Assembly (NCBI RefSeq): GCF_047948215.1
Contig: NC_134456.1
Location: 195,808,034-195,872,033 of the forward strand
Origin: Lycorma delicatula
Lineage: Eukaryota; Arthropoda; Insecta; Hemiptera; Fulgoridae
Length of the DNA stretch: 64,000 nt
Reading direction: 5' to 3'
Shown: positions 47,816 to 59,404 of the stretch, one piece after another
How the letters are laid out: each line of letters starts with the position of its first letter
Position numbering within the stretch: position 1 is the stretch's first letter
Made by a program: the position numbers and the translations under genes
Notes under the pieces: model-generated
Told to the model about the DNA's origin: nothing
Database searches by the model: none
What the model saw: the letters and a program-made list of their open reading frames with translations, nothing else

Positions 47816-50800
47816 TACAAATGATATGCTTTTTTTAATTGAAGGTGTAATATTTTTTTATTTGATTTTACGGTAAACTCACCATATACATAATAAAAGG
47901 CTTATACATCATTTACACAATTTCGCGGCATTATGATACTGCTCTGTTAACAAACTTAAGACAGTAATAAGACTGAACAAAATTAATTCATTTCTAAATC
48001 CAGTGGCTAATACAAATAGTATGTTTTCAGCTACACGTTTTGACCTGCAGAGACATGATTAATCTTGTCCATTAACGCTCACTCTTCAGTATTAGATTAG
48101 ATGTCATAATATGTGACTATGATATGATTTAAGTCTTTGTCTAGTATTGTTTATTTATAGCTACAAATTATGTTAAACAATAAAAAATGAGCTAACAAAA
48201 TACAATATAGGAGCTTAAAGTGCTAACTATACTGAGATAAATACATTGAAGATGGAAAACAAAATTAATTAAAATTAAACATTTTTTCAAAAATGTTGGG
48301 GATAGAACGATTATGAGTTCATATTCTTTTTTCAGCATCAAAAAACCGATTAAAATCATGTATTACAGGTTAGGAAAAATTATGTTTATCAGTGTTATAA
48401 TTACAATGGATAAATTGTAATAATCCTTTTAATTCTATAATGAAGGAAAATAATTTAAAAAAATATATATTTAGGACTTAAATTTGGCTAATAATGAGTT
48501 ATTACGTAATGATTTCAATTTCCATAACAGCCTTGACATTTTTCTGCAATCTCCTCATAAAAAAAAAAATGAAAAATAGGCGCTGTAATTATCACATTTT
48601 TGCTCTAAAAAAAATAAATAAACGATCATACAAATTTTTGTGTTACTGTTAATAAAGACTGTTTCGTTAGCTTCGGTAAAAAAAAAAAAATTTTAGAACT
48701 TTTACTATAAAATTAGATTGCATAATAACGTGTCTGAAAAATTTTGCATTTTATTGATACCAAAACAGTTAATTAGTTTAAAACATTTTCATTCAGTTTA
48801 TATTTTCCCTCTACAAAAGATGCTAACGTCTTGATGATACTTTTATACAAATAGTTGTTGGCTAGAAATCATATAAACTGACCTCTGTTGTTTTACTCCC
48901 TATCCTGTTGAATAACGCATAACCACGAGGGTGAAAGATAAGTATCTTTGAACTATAAGATGACGGTCTTTTACAGCACTATTTTATTAGTATAAAACTC
49001 CTTTTTTGTGTAAACTCTAAAACATAAACCACACTTTTCATAAGAATTTAATATTAATTATATTTATTCGGTCTCATGTTTTTCACTCTGTTAAACTAAT
49101 TCTGAAATTTAATAAGGATCTAAACATCGAATTGGGGAAAACTAATTGAAGTAATTTCTTTTTATTGAGGAGAAAGAAAATCCCAGCCTTATAAAGGACT
49201 TAAACGGGGATATTTTTGAATGTAATGAGAAGTGAACGAAATGTTACGTGAAAAATACCGGTCAGAGTCGAATTTTGGACTATATTAGCCCTTATCTCTA
49301 AAAAATTAGCTGCCAAAATATTATGAAGAATATTATAAACTGTTTTTCTAATATGCATTTTATTAGTACATGTACTTAATATTTTCTCAAACGAAATCCT
49401 GTTGTCCTAGAGCCTAAGAAATATTTGAAAATTTGTCCTTGAAAACGGTAGTATTTTATCGACAGACTTGTTTATAATTGCTGATACGTTTGCTCTTGTG
49501 TTAAAAAAAAACAACATGAAATCTGGATTAAGTAAGACATTTTTAGACCTATCTGTAACTTCAACCACGGATTTATTTTAGAAAGTAGATATCTGTAGTA
49601 ACTAGTGATATTCTGTAGAGATTTTTGATTATTATTGTTAACATTCTAAAAGAAAGAATAAGATATTTAATTACGTTGGTATATATAATGTGAAATATAT
49701 AATATGAAATAAGGTAAATAATTACGATGGCTTAAAATAAATTTCTTGTTTAATTTATTAGATATTTTCTCAAAAATATTTCGATCCTACTTCTATTTCT
49801 TTGATTCAAAACTTATGCGGTGCAACGGGATTGCACTGCTTTAAATTTACCAGAGAACAAGGTACTTGTTATTAATTACTGTGAATATTATTGGGTATTT
49901 GTTTTTTAAATTTGCAACCTTGTAACTTTGGGATTTCAAAATAAGGTTTAGAATATTGCGAACAGGTTTTTTATTCTCTTTCATTAACTTCATGCATATA
50001 GAAGAACATATTTTTTGAAAGCATTAAATATTTAAGGTATGAATCGGAATTCTTTTGTTAAACCACAAATCCTACAGGTTTGATTTAAAATAAAAGCTGA
50101 TTTGGACAACCATTTATAGATGTTGAATAATTTTTATCAGTTCTGGATAGATTCCGCATTCCTAACATTTAATTTAAGAAGTTAAAAGATTAATAAGATA
50201 ATTCGATTTTAAACGTTTTATCGTAAAAATTTGACCAGTATTGTTGAGGAAGGAAAGCGAAGTAGTGGTACTGATGGTTTAAGTAATAGGCTTAGTTAAT
50301 CTCTTATTAACTGGTTGAATTTCATTATTAATATTTTTTGGTATTTTGTGATTAAAATTTTATTTTAACTATTTTTATCTTTAATTTATTAGAAGATTAT
50401 TTAAAAAATGCTTATTTTGTTAAATGGTATAATTTTTACATAACAAACTGGTTTTATTCCAGTTCAAAAAGTTTTGTCAATTCATATTTCTTTTTTTTAT
50501 TTGTCATATTCTTCTTTTTTCCATTACAACCTACATGGTAGTCGTAAAAAAGAGGTATTTTTCTTTTGTATTTCTTCTGCTTTTCTGTCAGATTAATTAA
50601 GCAAAATGAAATTAAGATAATAAATATGTTACACATTCTTAATATATTATCTAATTAGCATTTCAGAATCAGTTGAAACATATTTACTCTTTCAGAAGTT
50701 ATTGCAGCTATTTAAATTTATTTATATTCAAATTCGTATTTCCTAAAAAGAAATATAAAGGAAATATACGTAACAGTAATAATATCTTAATAATAACTAT

Positions 50801-51512
50801 ATTAATAACTTTTGTGATCAGTTGATCGAGTATTCGATTGATATATCAGAGTTTTCTGACCACTTCGCGCGGGTTTAGAACTTTTTCTTATTTTGTTTTA
50901 CCAATGTAAGATGTGAGAATAAAGTAATACAGAAATTATCTTCTAAACAAGTAACTTCGCGATTATGTTAATAGAAAACGTTTATTTTATTAAATAACTT
51001 ATTTTTTAAAATTACCTATCTATAATTATAGTTACATAGCAATACAGTTGCTTTCATTTTTTTGTCAACTTGAATACCATTCGGGTAAAGATGTCAAAAC
51101 TTTAAAAGGGTTTTACCTAAAAATACTTCCTTTTATGTAAAGATATAGCGTATCTAAGATTTATTAACTTAAAGTACCCTACCCCGTCCGGGCGGATTAA
51201 TGCGAATTAATCGATTAAAAATATAAACTTTAAAAAAAAATATTGTACCGTAGCTGAAAAAATGATCCTCAGACTTAAGAATTTTAATGATGGTTTAAGG
51301 ATGTCCTAAAAACATATTCCTAAAAAAATGTACTAAAGTAGTTTTTGGGAGTCCGATGGAGAGGGAATCAACATCAAGTTCTACACTGTGCTATCGCAGC
51401 GCTCAATTCTTAATCGAGATAAAAGCACTTCCCCCTGGTGTACCATTGTGCTAGGATATGTTTCTTCTTCTCACTTCTTTTGCTGAAAAAATTACACCTT
51501 TTCCTCTACGAT
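47816..51512. other. AT-rich stretch, no gene seen
   Basis: Nothing recognised. A short inverted repeat GCGGTGCAA...TTGCACTGC lies at about 49816-49838. The minus frame at 50454-50636 is Lys-rich chance-like sequence. Confidence 0.45.
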
Positions 51513-51536
51513 TTCAATAGCAGCGCTGCTATTGAA
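51513..51536. repeat. Perfect 24-bp palindrome
   Basis: TTCAATAGCAGC followed directly by its reverse complement. Outside it ACACCTT (51492-51498) and GAGGTGT add a gapped outer match. The site is GC-richer than its surroundings. Confidence 0.92.
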
Positions 51537-51838
51537 GAGGTGTCGCTACGTTTTTTATAAATGTTTTGAACCCTAGGTAGGTCTTAAAATATTACGGACG
51601 AAAGTGATTATATTGCTTGGATACTACTATTATGCAACTATACAAAACTGGTGTCATTCGGCTGAGTTTAAGATTTTAATTCATTTGTTCTTCTACTATT
51701 TAATAATAACGTTTGGAATCCCAAATAACTGGATGGTTGAGTAAATACTCTCTTAATTCAAAGGTAAAAAACTGAACCATTAGAACTGATAAAATATATA
51801 ACAAAACTAATTACATATCAGTTTACCTAACTGTTTTC

Positions 51839-51916
51839 AAAGCAAGAAATCAATTAAGTGTGCATTAATTGTTTTCTTGTTTTGAAAACAATTAATGCAC
51901 ACATAACTTGATGCTT
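51839..51916. repeat. Long hairpin, 19-bp perfect core stem
   Basis: GTGTGCATTAATTGTTTTC (51858-51876), seven-base loop TTGTTTT, exact complement at 51884-51902. Imperfect pairing continues outward (AAGC..ATCAA against TTGATGCTT), giving about 75 nt of foldback. It is in the size range of a microRNA precursor or a miniature foldback element. No flanking duplication or promoter seen. Confidence 0.85.
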
Positions 51917-53334
51917 TAAAATAAGTCTGTCTGCTGACTGAGAGTAATAGTGGTTTTAGTGTTTAATGTTTATCTTAATTGTTTCTCCTTATTCACGTCT
52001 CTAATATTGGTTAAATGTCCATTTTTTGCCTTCCGTTATTACCTTTATTTTTGCCTTAAATGCCCTTGCCGTTTTTACCTTCTGAAACCTTCCGTTTAAA
52101 TTGTTTTGTATTTAAGTTATTTGAGCTTTTCTACTTTCTGCTTCACGTAAATCAAATCACCTCCTCTTAGGACATTATCCCAAGTTACGTTTTCTGCTCT
52201 ATATTGTATCAAGCGTCTTTGATTTCTCTTACCCTTGCATGTATAACTTATATATTAATTTATCTGCCTTTTTAATTTAACCAATTTATTTTCATACTCT
52301 CATCTCAAAGTTTATAATATTACCTTTTTCCCCCTTAAAGCCATGCATTTAATGAGTTCGATTTAATAATGTGATTGTTTTACCTAGGAATTGCTGTATA
52401 ACTAAAACTAAGTGGCACTATTTTGAAATATGGGGGGACTTAATATAACGTTACTGGAAATTAAAGTTTCTTATACATTCATTTTGAATTTAAAATTATT
52501 TCAGAATGTTATATTTTTAGTGTGCTTGATAATTGTAACTTAAAAAGATTTGGCATACAAATTTTGAATGCTTTTCATGACCGTAGTGTATCTACGTTTG
52601 ATGTTCTCTTTAGAGGTTATACATTAATGTCTGTCTCTTTTTTGGGAAACAAACTATCGTTTTTTCATGAAAAAAGGTATCAGAATATTTATCAGAGTAG
52701 TTTTCCCAAATGACATAGCTTATATATTTTTTTTTACTCTAATTACGTTCTTTAAAATACAAAAAAAAAAAAAAAAAAACGAGGGGCATTCAAACTAACA
52801 AGTAAAGAGATTGTACGATAGTACGTTATGTTATTTAAAACACTGTGAATATTAATTCACTATTGTATACCAGCATTCATAAGATCAAGTATGCTTCTTT
52901 GAATACATAAAAAAAAAACCAGTGATGAGACATAATTCATGTCGCCCTCACTGCCGAAAGAAAGTCGTTAGAAAACCAATTTTTTATAAATATTTTTTTT
53001 AAAACTCTGCATTTTATCAGAAAATGAGTAGTAATTATCAAGATCGAATATGTGAGTAAAATAATGAAAAACACTACGATCTCTCTTTAATCTTCCTACA
53101 AACCATCAATACGGCGCGAAAAATGAAAAGTAACTAATTTTCTTACGGTGTAGTTAGTTAAATTTTAATTTAAAAAAAATCTATGATATATTTTCCATTA
53201 ATTTATTTTACATCTATTCTATATATTTATTGTAGAAATTAAATCTATAATACACTTAATTTAAAAATTGGTGGGAATAACCTTAAGTGACGATTAATTC
53301 ATTTTTATTTTTATAACTATTAAATTTCTCACAG

Positions 53335-53336
<2 letters not shown>
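51917..53336. other. AT-rich stretch, no gene seen
   Basis: Contains a poly-A run of about 20 at 52761-52780, which could mark an old retro-insertion, but no element body is recognisable upstream. Confidence 0.45.

Positions 53337-53371
<35 letters not shown>
53337..53371 (+). repeat. (TA)n microsatellite
   Basis: About 16 uninterrupted TA units. Confidence 0.9.
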
Positions 53372-53372
<1 letters not shown>

Positions 53373-53672
53373 CATCACAGTCATTTTAATTATTGCGCTA
53401 AAGTGAAATTTACGCAGAATTCATTAAAATCCATGATTGCATTAAAAGTTTCAAATTTAATCGTAACAGTTCTCAACTAGTTAAATATGTATTTTGTCAT
53501 ATCGCTGTAAAATCATACTAAAATTAGTGTTCTCTCTCGTGTATTTTTTTTACTTGCATTTTTTTATATGAATGATGTCAGTCGGTTAATGCCGCTTGCT
53601 TATTGTCATTTTCTCGGCACATCACACATATTGTGCGATCGATTGTTGTAATAATAATTGTCGTTTCCTGCA

Positions 53673-53867
53673 GTGAAAGCAACAGGTGGGCGAGTCTCAA
53701 TTCCTAGCGTAGACTGTTGTGGTACGCTCCCTCATTGTGTGTTTGCCGGGTTGCATAGCTTTCAGCCTAATTTGGTGTGGAGTACAGTACTAAACAACAC
53801 TACACAAATTCATTACATTACCAACACGGCTTCATTAATAGTAGTATTATACTTGAATAAAAAGTAA
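53673..53867 (+). CDS. Candidate terminal exon, unassigned
   Basis: A good 3' splice site (GTCGTTTCCTGCAG, ending 53672) precedes a frame open to TAA at 53865-53867. The upstream half is clearly GC-richer. The product would contain VSIPSVDCCGTLPHCVF and LHSFQPNLVWSTV. AATAAA at 53857-53862 overlaps the end and could serve as a polyadenylation signal, though its position inside the frame weakens the case. I recognise no domain. The second half is AT-rich and may be non-coding. Confidence 0.25.
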   Translation: MKATGGRVSIPSVDCCGTLPHCVFAGLHSFQPNLVWSTVLNNTTQIHYITNTASLIVVLYLNKK

Positions 53868-55008
53868 ATCTAATTCGCTTCAAGTTGTAGTTTATATATA
53901 TATAATATTTTTTCTTAAACATTTAATTGTTGGCATGTAAATATTTTTATTACTCCGGGAGTTTATAAGAAAAAAAATAAATACTGCTATCAGTTAAAAA
54001 ATTGTATCCCTTCCAGATTTTTTCCAGATTTTTCTCAGTGTTTCATGATTCGCTCAAACAATCACTGCAGACTAATTATAATCTAAAAAAATTTAACTCG
54101 TGATTTCATTATTTTGTACGTACAGTATGAGTATGTCTTTTGAACTGGCTTTATATTTTAACAACTATATAGCCTGCAATAATGAAATTGAATACCGTGT
54201 GTAAAATACTTTCGCATTAAAGGAAATAATTTCATTTAATTTTTGAAAGAATCGGATGAAAGATTAATGAGGTATCAAAAATGTTGAAGGGATGTAATTT
54301 CTTGAGTGAATTTGGATTTATGAAAATTTTTCTTTGCTAAGAATCTTTTTTTTAACTTACCAGAAACATAATATAATCAAAAATATGATTAGGAAAAAAT
54401 ATGATAAGATGAAATTGAAAAAACTATAAAAACATCCCCCGATAATCTGATTAAAAAAAGGTTTCTAACTTTTAATGTTTTAATAATCTACTAGAGAAAC
54501 TTTTTTTGATTATTTTTCTTTATATGAGGCGTTATCAGGTTGGCAACAGTTTTTAATCTTTATCAGAGGGCTAAGGGTAATAAAACCCCACCATTAAAAA
54601 TATATTGTAATAAACTTTTGTATTAACTATTTCAATACATCGACCTACCACTTTTTATTGTTGTTTACTAACGGACGGGTTATCAGAATGGGAATAGTTT
54701 ATAACTTTTATCTCAGAAGGGGTAACAAAATTGTGTAATCTTGTTTAGAGACAAATTCTTTGTTCAAATATATCAAAGTGTTTTAATTTAAGATAGTTTT
54801 AACAACTTCCTGATTAGGTAGAACAATTTACCTCACCGTAGAGTTTAATCTACGTAATTTAAAAAAATACTTTTACAGGTTAAACAAATGATTTGTCATT
54901 TCTTTTTTATAATTTTTACTGGAGAAAGGTTAGATAAATATATAAGATCGTAAGGAAGGAGATCAGGATAACAGAAATTAATTTACTACTTTATCACTGC
55001 TAATAATT
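53868..55008. other. AT-rich stretch with a duplicated old repeat fragment
   Basis: Blocks at about 54533-54590 (GCGTTATCAGGTTGGCAACA) and 54679-54733 (GGTTATCAGAATGGGAATAG) are alike and resemble 23505-23555. No gene seen. Confidence 0.45.
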
Positions 55009-55275
55009 TTTAACCGACTTCAAAAAAGGAGGAGGTTATCATTCGACTGTATTTTAAAAAAAGTATGTTACGTAATATCTCCGACGTTAGTAAACCGATT
55101 TTGATAATTTTGTTTATTGAAAGAATATACTTTTGGAATGGTCCCGTAAAAATTTTAACTAAACCCGATGATAACCTTAGGAAATATACCGAAAAATCGA
55201 ATGACTACACCTTAGCCGCTGACCGCTCACAACAGTACAGTGTTGCTCTGTTCCCTGTATGACGAGAATATTAAT
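55009..55275 (+). mobile_element. ACCGACTTCAAAAAAGGAGG-type repeat fragment
   Basis: Starts TTAACCGACTTCAAAAAAGG and continues with a block (ATATCTCCGACGTTAGTAAA; TTAGCCGCTGACCGCTCACA) that I remember as a very widespread insect repeat terminus. The first 12 informative bases match the termini of the element at 56681-57263. The 65-codon frame across it is incidental. Confidence 0.6.
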
Positions 55276-55302
55276 AACAGTCTATATTATTGTTGTTTAG
55301 TC

Positions 55303-55395
55303 TTTGTGGAAATATTCATGGCATTTCTTTTTCTGTTTTTCTTCCTTAAACATTCATTCCTTTTTCCCTCGGCTACTTTCTTCTAAACTTCATAT
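55303..55395 (+). repeat. Direct repeat pair, unit 1
   Basis: GTGGAAATATTCATGGCATT begins a ~90-bp block repeated with about 80% identity at 56492-56580 in the same orientation, on either side of the helicase remnant. Confidence 0.65.
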
Positions 55396-55999
55396 AAATA
55401 TTAAATTTACAATTAATATTCATATAAATTGGTGAAAAAGTATGTTATCCCTAATTGCAAAATTATACTATAAATATTTATATTATGCCATAATATAAAA
55501 ATTATTGCATAATGAGCTCTTGGCTCGTTTGTAGACAGAACTTATCCCTCCAAAGGTTATCAAGCTTCTCCAAGAGAGCTATTTCTGATCGTCGAATCAG
55601 AAATGAAATTGAATCTCGAAATGAGCTATCCGAGGATATCCTCATTTCAATGCTAAACCTTAGTGAGGCCCAGGTCAACGGCCATGCATAGCCATGCATA
55701 GAATAGTATTATTAATGAAATCAGACAATCATTGGCACCCACAGCAGCGTACGGGCTTGGGAATCAATCCAATTCAAACGTCAGCTAGGGATCAAATAAT
55801 AATAATAATGCAATAATAAATTCTAATTTTGCAATATTAAATAAGTAGTCATGCAACCGCTCCTAACCGACATCAACCTGTATGAAGCGAGTTAAATATT
55901 ATAATTTTGCAATAAATAATATTCTACAGCTATTACTAACACTTCTTTTAACCGGGTACTCGCAAACCTTGTCCAAATGTCTACTGGCAATAATGAAAC
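55396..55999. other. Degenerate sequence downstream of helicase remnant
   Basis: On the minus strand this follows the helicase remnant and could be decayed element DNA. The minus frame at 55502-55699 (MHGYAWPLTWASLRFSIEMR...) shows no motif I recognise. Confidence 0.35.
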
Positions 56000-56330
56000 C
56001 TATAAATTAGATAGATTATGTAATCTCATCATTTTTGTCACAGCTTTCTCATCATGTGTAAGAGGGACATAAATATGCCCCTTGGTAAAATTTTTCTTGC
56101 CGAGGTCTATCATTACCCTGTCAAGAGTTGTACCTTGCAGTTTGTGAACAGTTGCAGCCCAGCTTAATATTAGAGATAGCATTCTGCGCTCGTTTGCGTA
56201 TCTCTTTGTCGCTTGGAATATCGAACAAACTGGTGAAATGGCTACGCAACTACCAAAATCGATCATTCTAACACCAGTAGTCTTGTCATCAAATGTTATG
56301 AGTACAGCTTCTGGTAAGTCCTTCCTCGTA
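56000..56330 (-). pseudogene. Helitron helicase (Pif1-like) C-terminal remnant
   Basis: On the minus strand: LPEAVLITFDD, then a variable stretch, then LSWAATVHKLQGTTLDRVMI and DLGKKNFTKGHIYVPLTHDE. This is the last conserved part of the Pif1-family superfamily 1 helicase found in the Rep-Hel protein of Helitrons; VHKLQG is a conserved helicase motif and DLGKK-F-x-KG-x-x-YV-x-L-(S/T) is near the C-terminus. The usual ...ALSRV is changed to PLTHD and the sequence diverges after it. Only about 105 codons survive of a protein well over 1000 aa. A cellular Pif1 is a weaker alternative, because no introns or other helicase motifs are nearby. Confidence 0.75.
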
Positions 56331-56491
56331 TATCAAGCCAAAGTAGTGAGAACGTTACTCTTGCGTTTTGTTTGACAAACGTTTGTGAATTAAACTTACA
56401 CGATCAGCATGACTCTCTAGACTTTCATTCCGTAAGAATTGACTGCTGTGTGTTCTCATTTGTGAGTCTATCTTTTCCTTGTTGAGAACTC

Positions 56492-56580
56492 TGCGGAAAT
56501 ATTCATGACATTTCTTTCCCTCTTTTTCCTTAAACTAACGTTCCTTTCTTGGCAACTTTCCTTTAAACGTCGCTGTCTCA
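56492..56580 (+). repeat. Direct repeat pair, unit 2
   Basis: GCGGAAATATTCATGACATT and following T/C-rich sequence match 55303-55395. Confidence 0.65.
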
Positions 56581-56680
56581 TTTAGTATTAGTAGTCTTAC
56601 CCATATTTTAATTATATAATAATATATATATATGTACTAGATACTACTAAAAATTGTGAAATAAAATAATTTATGAAAAA

Positions 56681-57263
56681 TAAAAACCGACCTCAACAAA
56701 TAATAGTACTAAGAAGTTACAAATAATTATATTATTATTTATTAAATAAAGGTATTTACGACAAGTAACTGTTTTGAAATCGGTGCCAGCCAACACAAGT
56801 TAAACTAAAAAAAAAAAAAAAAAAACATGTGATCTATGTAATATAAATCCTATTGCAAACAATGCAAAATTGTAACAGGGGTTTTACTATAATAAAATGA
56901 GATCTACAAAAATGTAATACAACAATAAAATGCGACGTATAAAAATATTATAAGAATACTTTATAGATGCTTAGGTAGATATATCATCAAATATATGTGC
57001 CTTAGCAAACGCAAAATGAGGTATGATTGTGAAAACGTACTCTCTTATATGCTCTTAAGATCCCATTTTAATGTGGAAATCCCGTTTAGCCCCGTAGCGG
57101 TCGGTTGAGGTACTATCTTTACGTAAAATTATGTTTAATTTGCGATGGCTGGCACCGACTTCAAAAATAGTTATTTGTTGTAAATGCTTTTACTTTAGTT
57201 ACTAAATAAAAATATTATTATTTTTAATTTTTTAGTACTATTATTTGTTGAAGTCGGTTTTTA
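56681..57263. mobile_element. Non-autonomous element with long nested inverted repeats
   Basis: A 583-bp element. The left arm 56681-56792 and right arm 57146-57263 are reverse complements over about 110 bp (roughly 80%), ending TAAAAACCGAC / GTCGGTTTTTA. Each arm is itself bounded by ACCGACTTCAA-like ends facing each other (inner ends ...GAAATCGGTGCCAGCCA and TGGCTGGCACCGACTTC), so each looks like a ~110-bp miniature element. The central 353 bp have no coding capacity. AT-rich flanks hide any target duplication. Confidence 0.83.
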
Positions 57264-57651
57264 TATATATTTTTTATAAATTATTCTATTTGAATTTTAT
57301 AATTCTGGGATAATTTAGTAACATTTTTGCCAGCTCTAAACCATACGTTGTAAGTTTGTACTGTATATCTGTATGTTTAAACGATGTTACTCTGATAAAC
57401 TTTCTTTTAATTTTTATCACACTTTTATTATATTTATATAATTATATATTTTTTCCTCAAAAAGTTTTACAATTAATACTCTACATCATTTTGTTTATAT
57501 TCTGAAATAACGTTTTTATTAAATATGTTTTTCTTAAAACATCACAGGTTTTATCACTTTAAATATGAAAACGTTTGGTTAAAAAAAACTTATATGCTAA
57601 TGATTTTCATTTATTTTTAACCAAAATCTACTGATAGCAAATTTCGCCAAG
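57264..57651. other. AT-rich stretch, no gene seen
   Basis: Nothing recognised. Confidence 0.5.
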
Positions 57652-57665
57652 TTATTTAAGTATTT
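57652..57665 (+). repeat. Target-site duplication of SINE, left
   Basis: TTATTTAAGTATTT, repeated exactly at 57941-57954 on the other side of the SINE. Confidence 0.9.
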
Positions 57666-57940
57666 TTCTTTTTCCTGTTTAGCCTCCGGTAACTACCGTT
57701 TAGATAATACTTCAGAGGATGAATGAGTGTAAAAATGAAGTGTAGTCTTGTACATTCTCAGTTCAACCAATCCTGAGATCTGTGGTTAATTGAAACCCAA
57801 CCAACACAGAACACCGGTATCCACGATCTAGCATTCAAATCCATGTAAAAATAACTGGCTTTACTAGAACGCTGGAACTCTCGGCTTCCAAATCAGCCGA
57901 TTTGGGAAGACGCGTTCACCACTAGACCAACCCGGTGGGT
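57666..57940 (-). mobile_element. tRNA-derived SINE, family 2, copy 2, with target duplication
   Basis: Minus-strand SINE of about 275 bp. It starts ACCCACCGGGTTGGTCTAG at 57940, with A box TGGTCTAGTGG at 57929-57919, a worn B box (GAGAGTTCCAGCGTTC), the body, then the tail TCCTCTGAAGTATTATC...GGAGGCTAAACAGG and AAAAAGAAAA. A perfect 14-bp direct repeat TTATTTAAGTATTT bounds it, which fixes both ends exactly and shows LINE-type insertion. Its head is a different tRNA-like sequence from family 1, but the 3' tail is the same. Confidence 0.93.
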
Positions 57941-57954
57941 TTATTTAAGTATTT
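57941..57954 (+). repeat. Target-site duplication of SINE, right
   Basis: TTATTTAAGTATTT, identical to 57652-57665. Confidence 0.9.
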
Positions 57955-59404
57955 ATAAATGCTCAACTTAACTGAGCTTCAATTAAAATATATTTAAAGA
58001 CTGCTTCGACGTTGAAGGGTTCATTAGAAGAAATAAGTAAATTCTTTAAATAAAGCTGATATTAGAATCTTTCTATCCATTCGTTAAGATATTTTGGGTA
58101 GAACCTGTTTTCTCTGGGTAGTCCTGTGGTTGTAAGGTTTCCTTATTTTTTATATAACATATGAAAATATATATTCTATGGGGAGATTCATTCAACTTTC
58201 CTTTTATTAATTTCTCCTTACTTTGCTTCTACCATTTTCTATTTCGAAGCCTTTCATTATTTGAAAATGACATACATAATAAATGTTACATCTGAATAGT
58301 CCATGAATCTACATTTTTAATTAACAGACAAGACTTCAATCCTAATTAAATCAGTTAAGAGGAAGTTTACTGAGTATCAATGTACCTCAATCGGTCTTTT
58401 TACGTCAATGACTCTTTATTCTCATCTTGTTACTGCAGTGAAATTAATACATATACAAGTATATCCTTCTATCGATTCACATACGCAGTGATTCAGTTGG
58501 TATAATCAATAGAGTTTATTTTTATGTTAAACAAACGCGTTGAATGAGTCACGAGATGAATTTTTATTAGATAAAAAATTATCACAAATGGTTTGTCGTG
58601 TATAATAAATTGATATTTTAATCTGAGATATGTAAATCACATTTCTACGGAACTTTATTGACAGCCGCAGGATGCGCTTACGATTTGTACTGATTTGATA
58701 AATTGTTTGATAACGTTATAAACTGTTTCATTAAAATTGAATTATATTCACTTAAAAACATATTAAAATAAAATTTTTAATTCAATTAATGTATAATTTA
58801 TTTTTATATAAATTCACCTGATTTCTTTTTTATTCAATTTCAGGACAGGACAATTAAAAATACTACAGCAAACCATGTTAGTTTTCTTATTTTTTGAAGA
58901 AAAGTATTTTTTCGATTAGTTTATTTGTAAAAACTTTCTGAAAGATCTTAGATATTTGTCGACGATAGCATCCAACAGCGTGTTGTATAACATGCGCATT
59001 AATTTGTGTTTACGTATTATTCGAGTCTGATGGTTATGGCCAATTTGATGAAGAATAACTGATTAGTTTTAAACAGATCAATATAGAAAATCTATTATTA
59101 CAAAAAATTCTGTAAATATCTGGTTGTTGAGTTGGAGGTTAATTCCAAATGTAATTTGTCGCGTTTATTTAAATTCTGGAGATAATTTCTTTGAGTAATC
59201 TCTAAATTTATCGTTGATTTTTTTTTAAGATGATTGTGAATGTTTAAGTTTTTGCGATGTAATATTAGGCATCCGTATAGAATCTTAAGCATTTTGACAA
59301 AATCTTTGGAATATCTCTACGGTTACTTTATATTTTGTATTTATAGTATCAAGGTTACGATTATTTATGGTTATACTTAATGGCATTCTTCGAAGTATGA
59401 GCTT
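57955..59404. other. AT-rich stretch, no gene seen
   Basis: Nothing recognised. The minus frame at 59098-59292 is chance-like. Confidence 0.5.
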
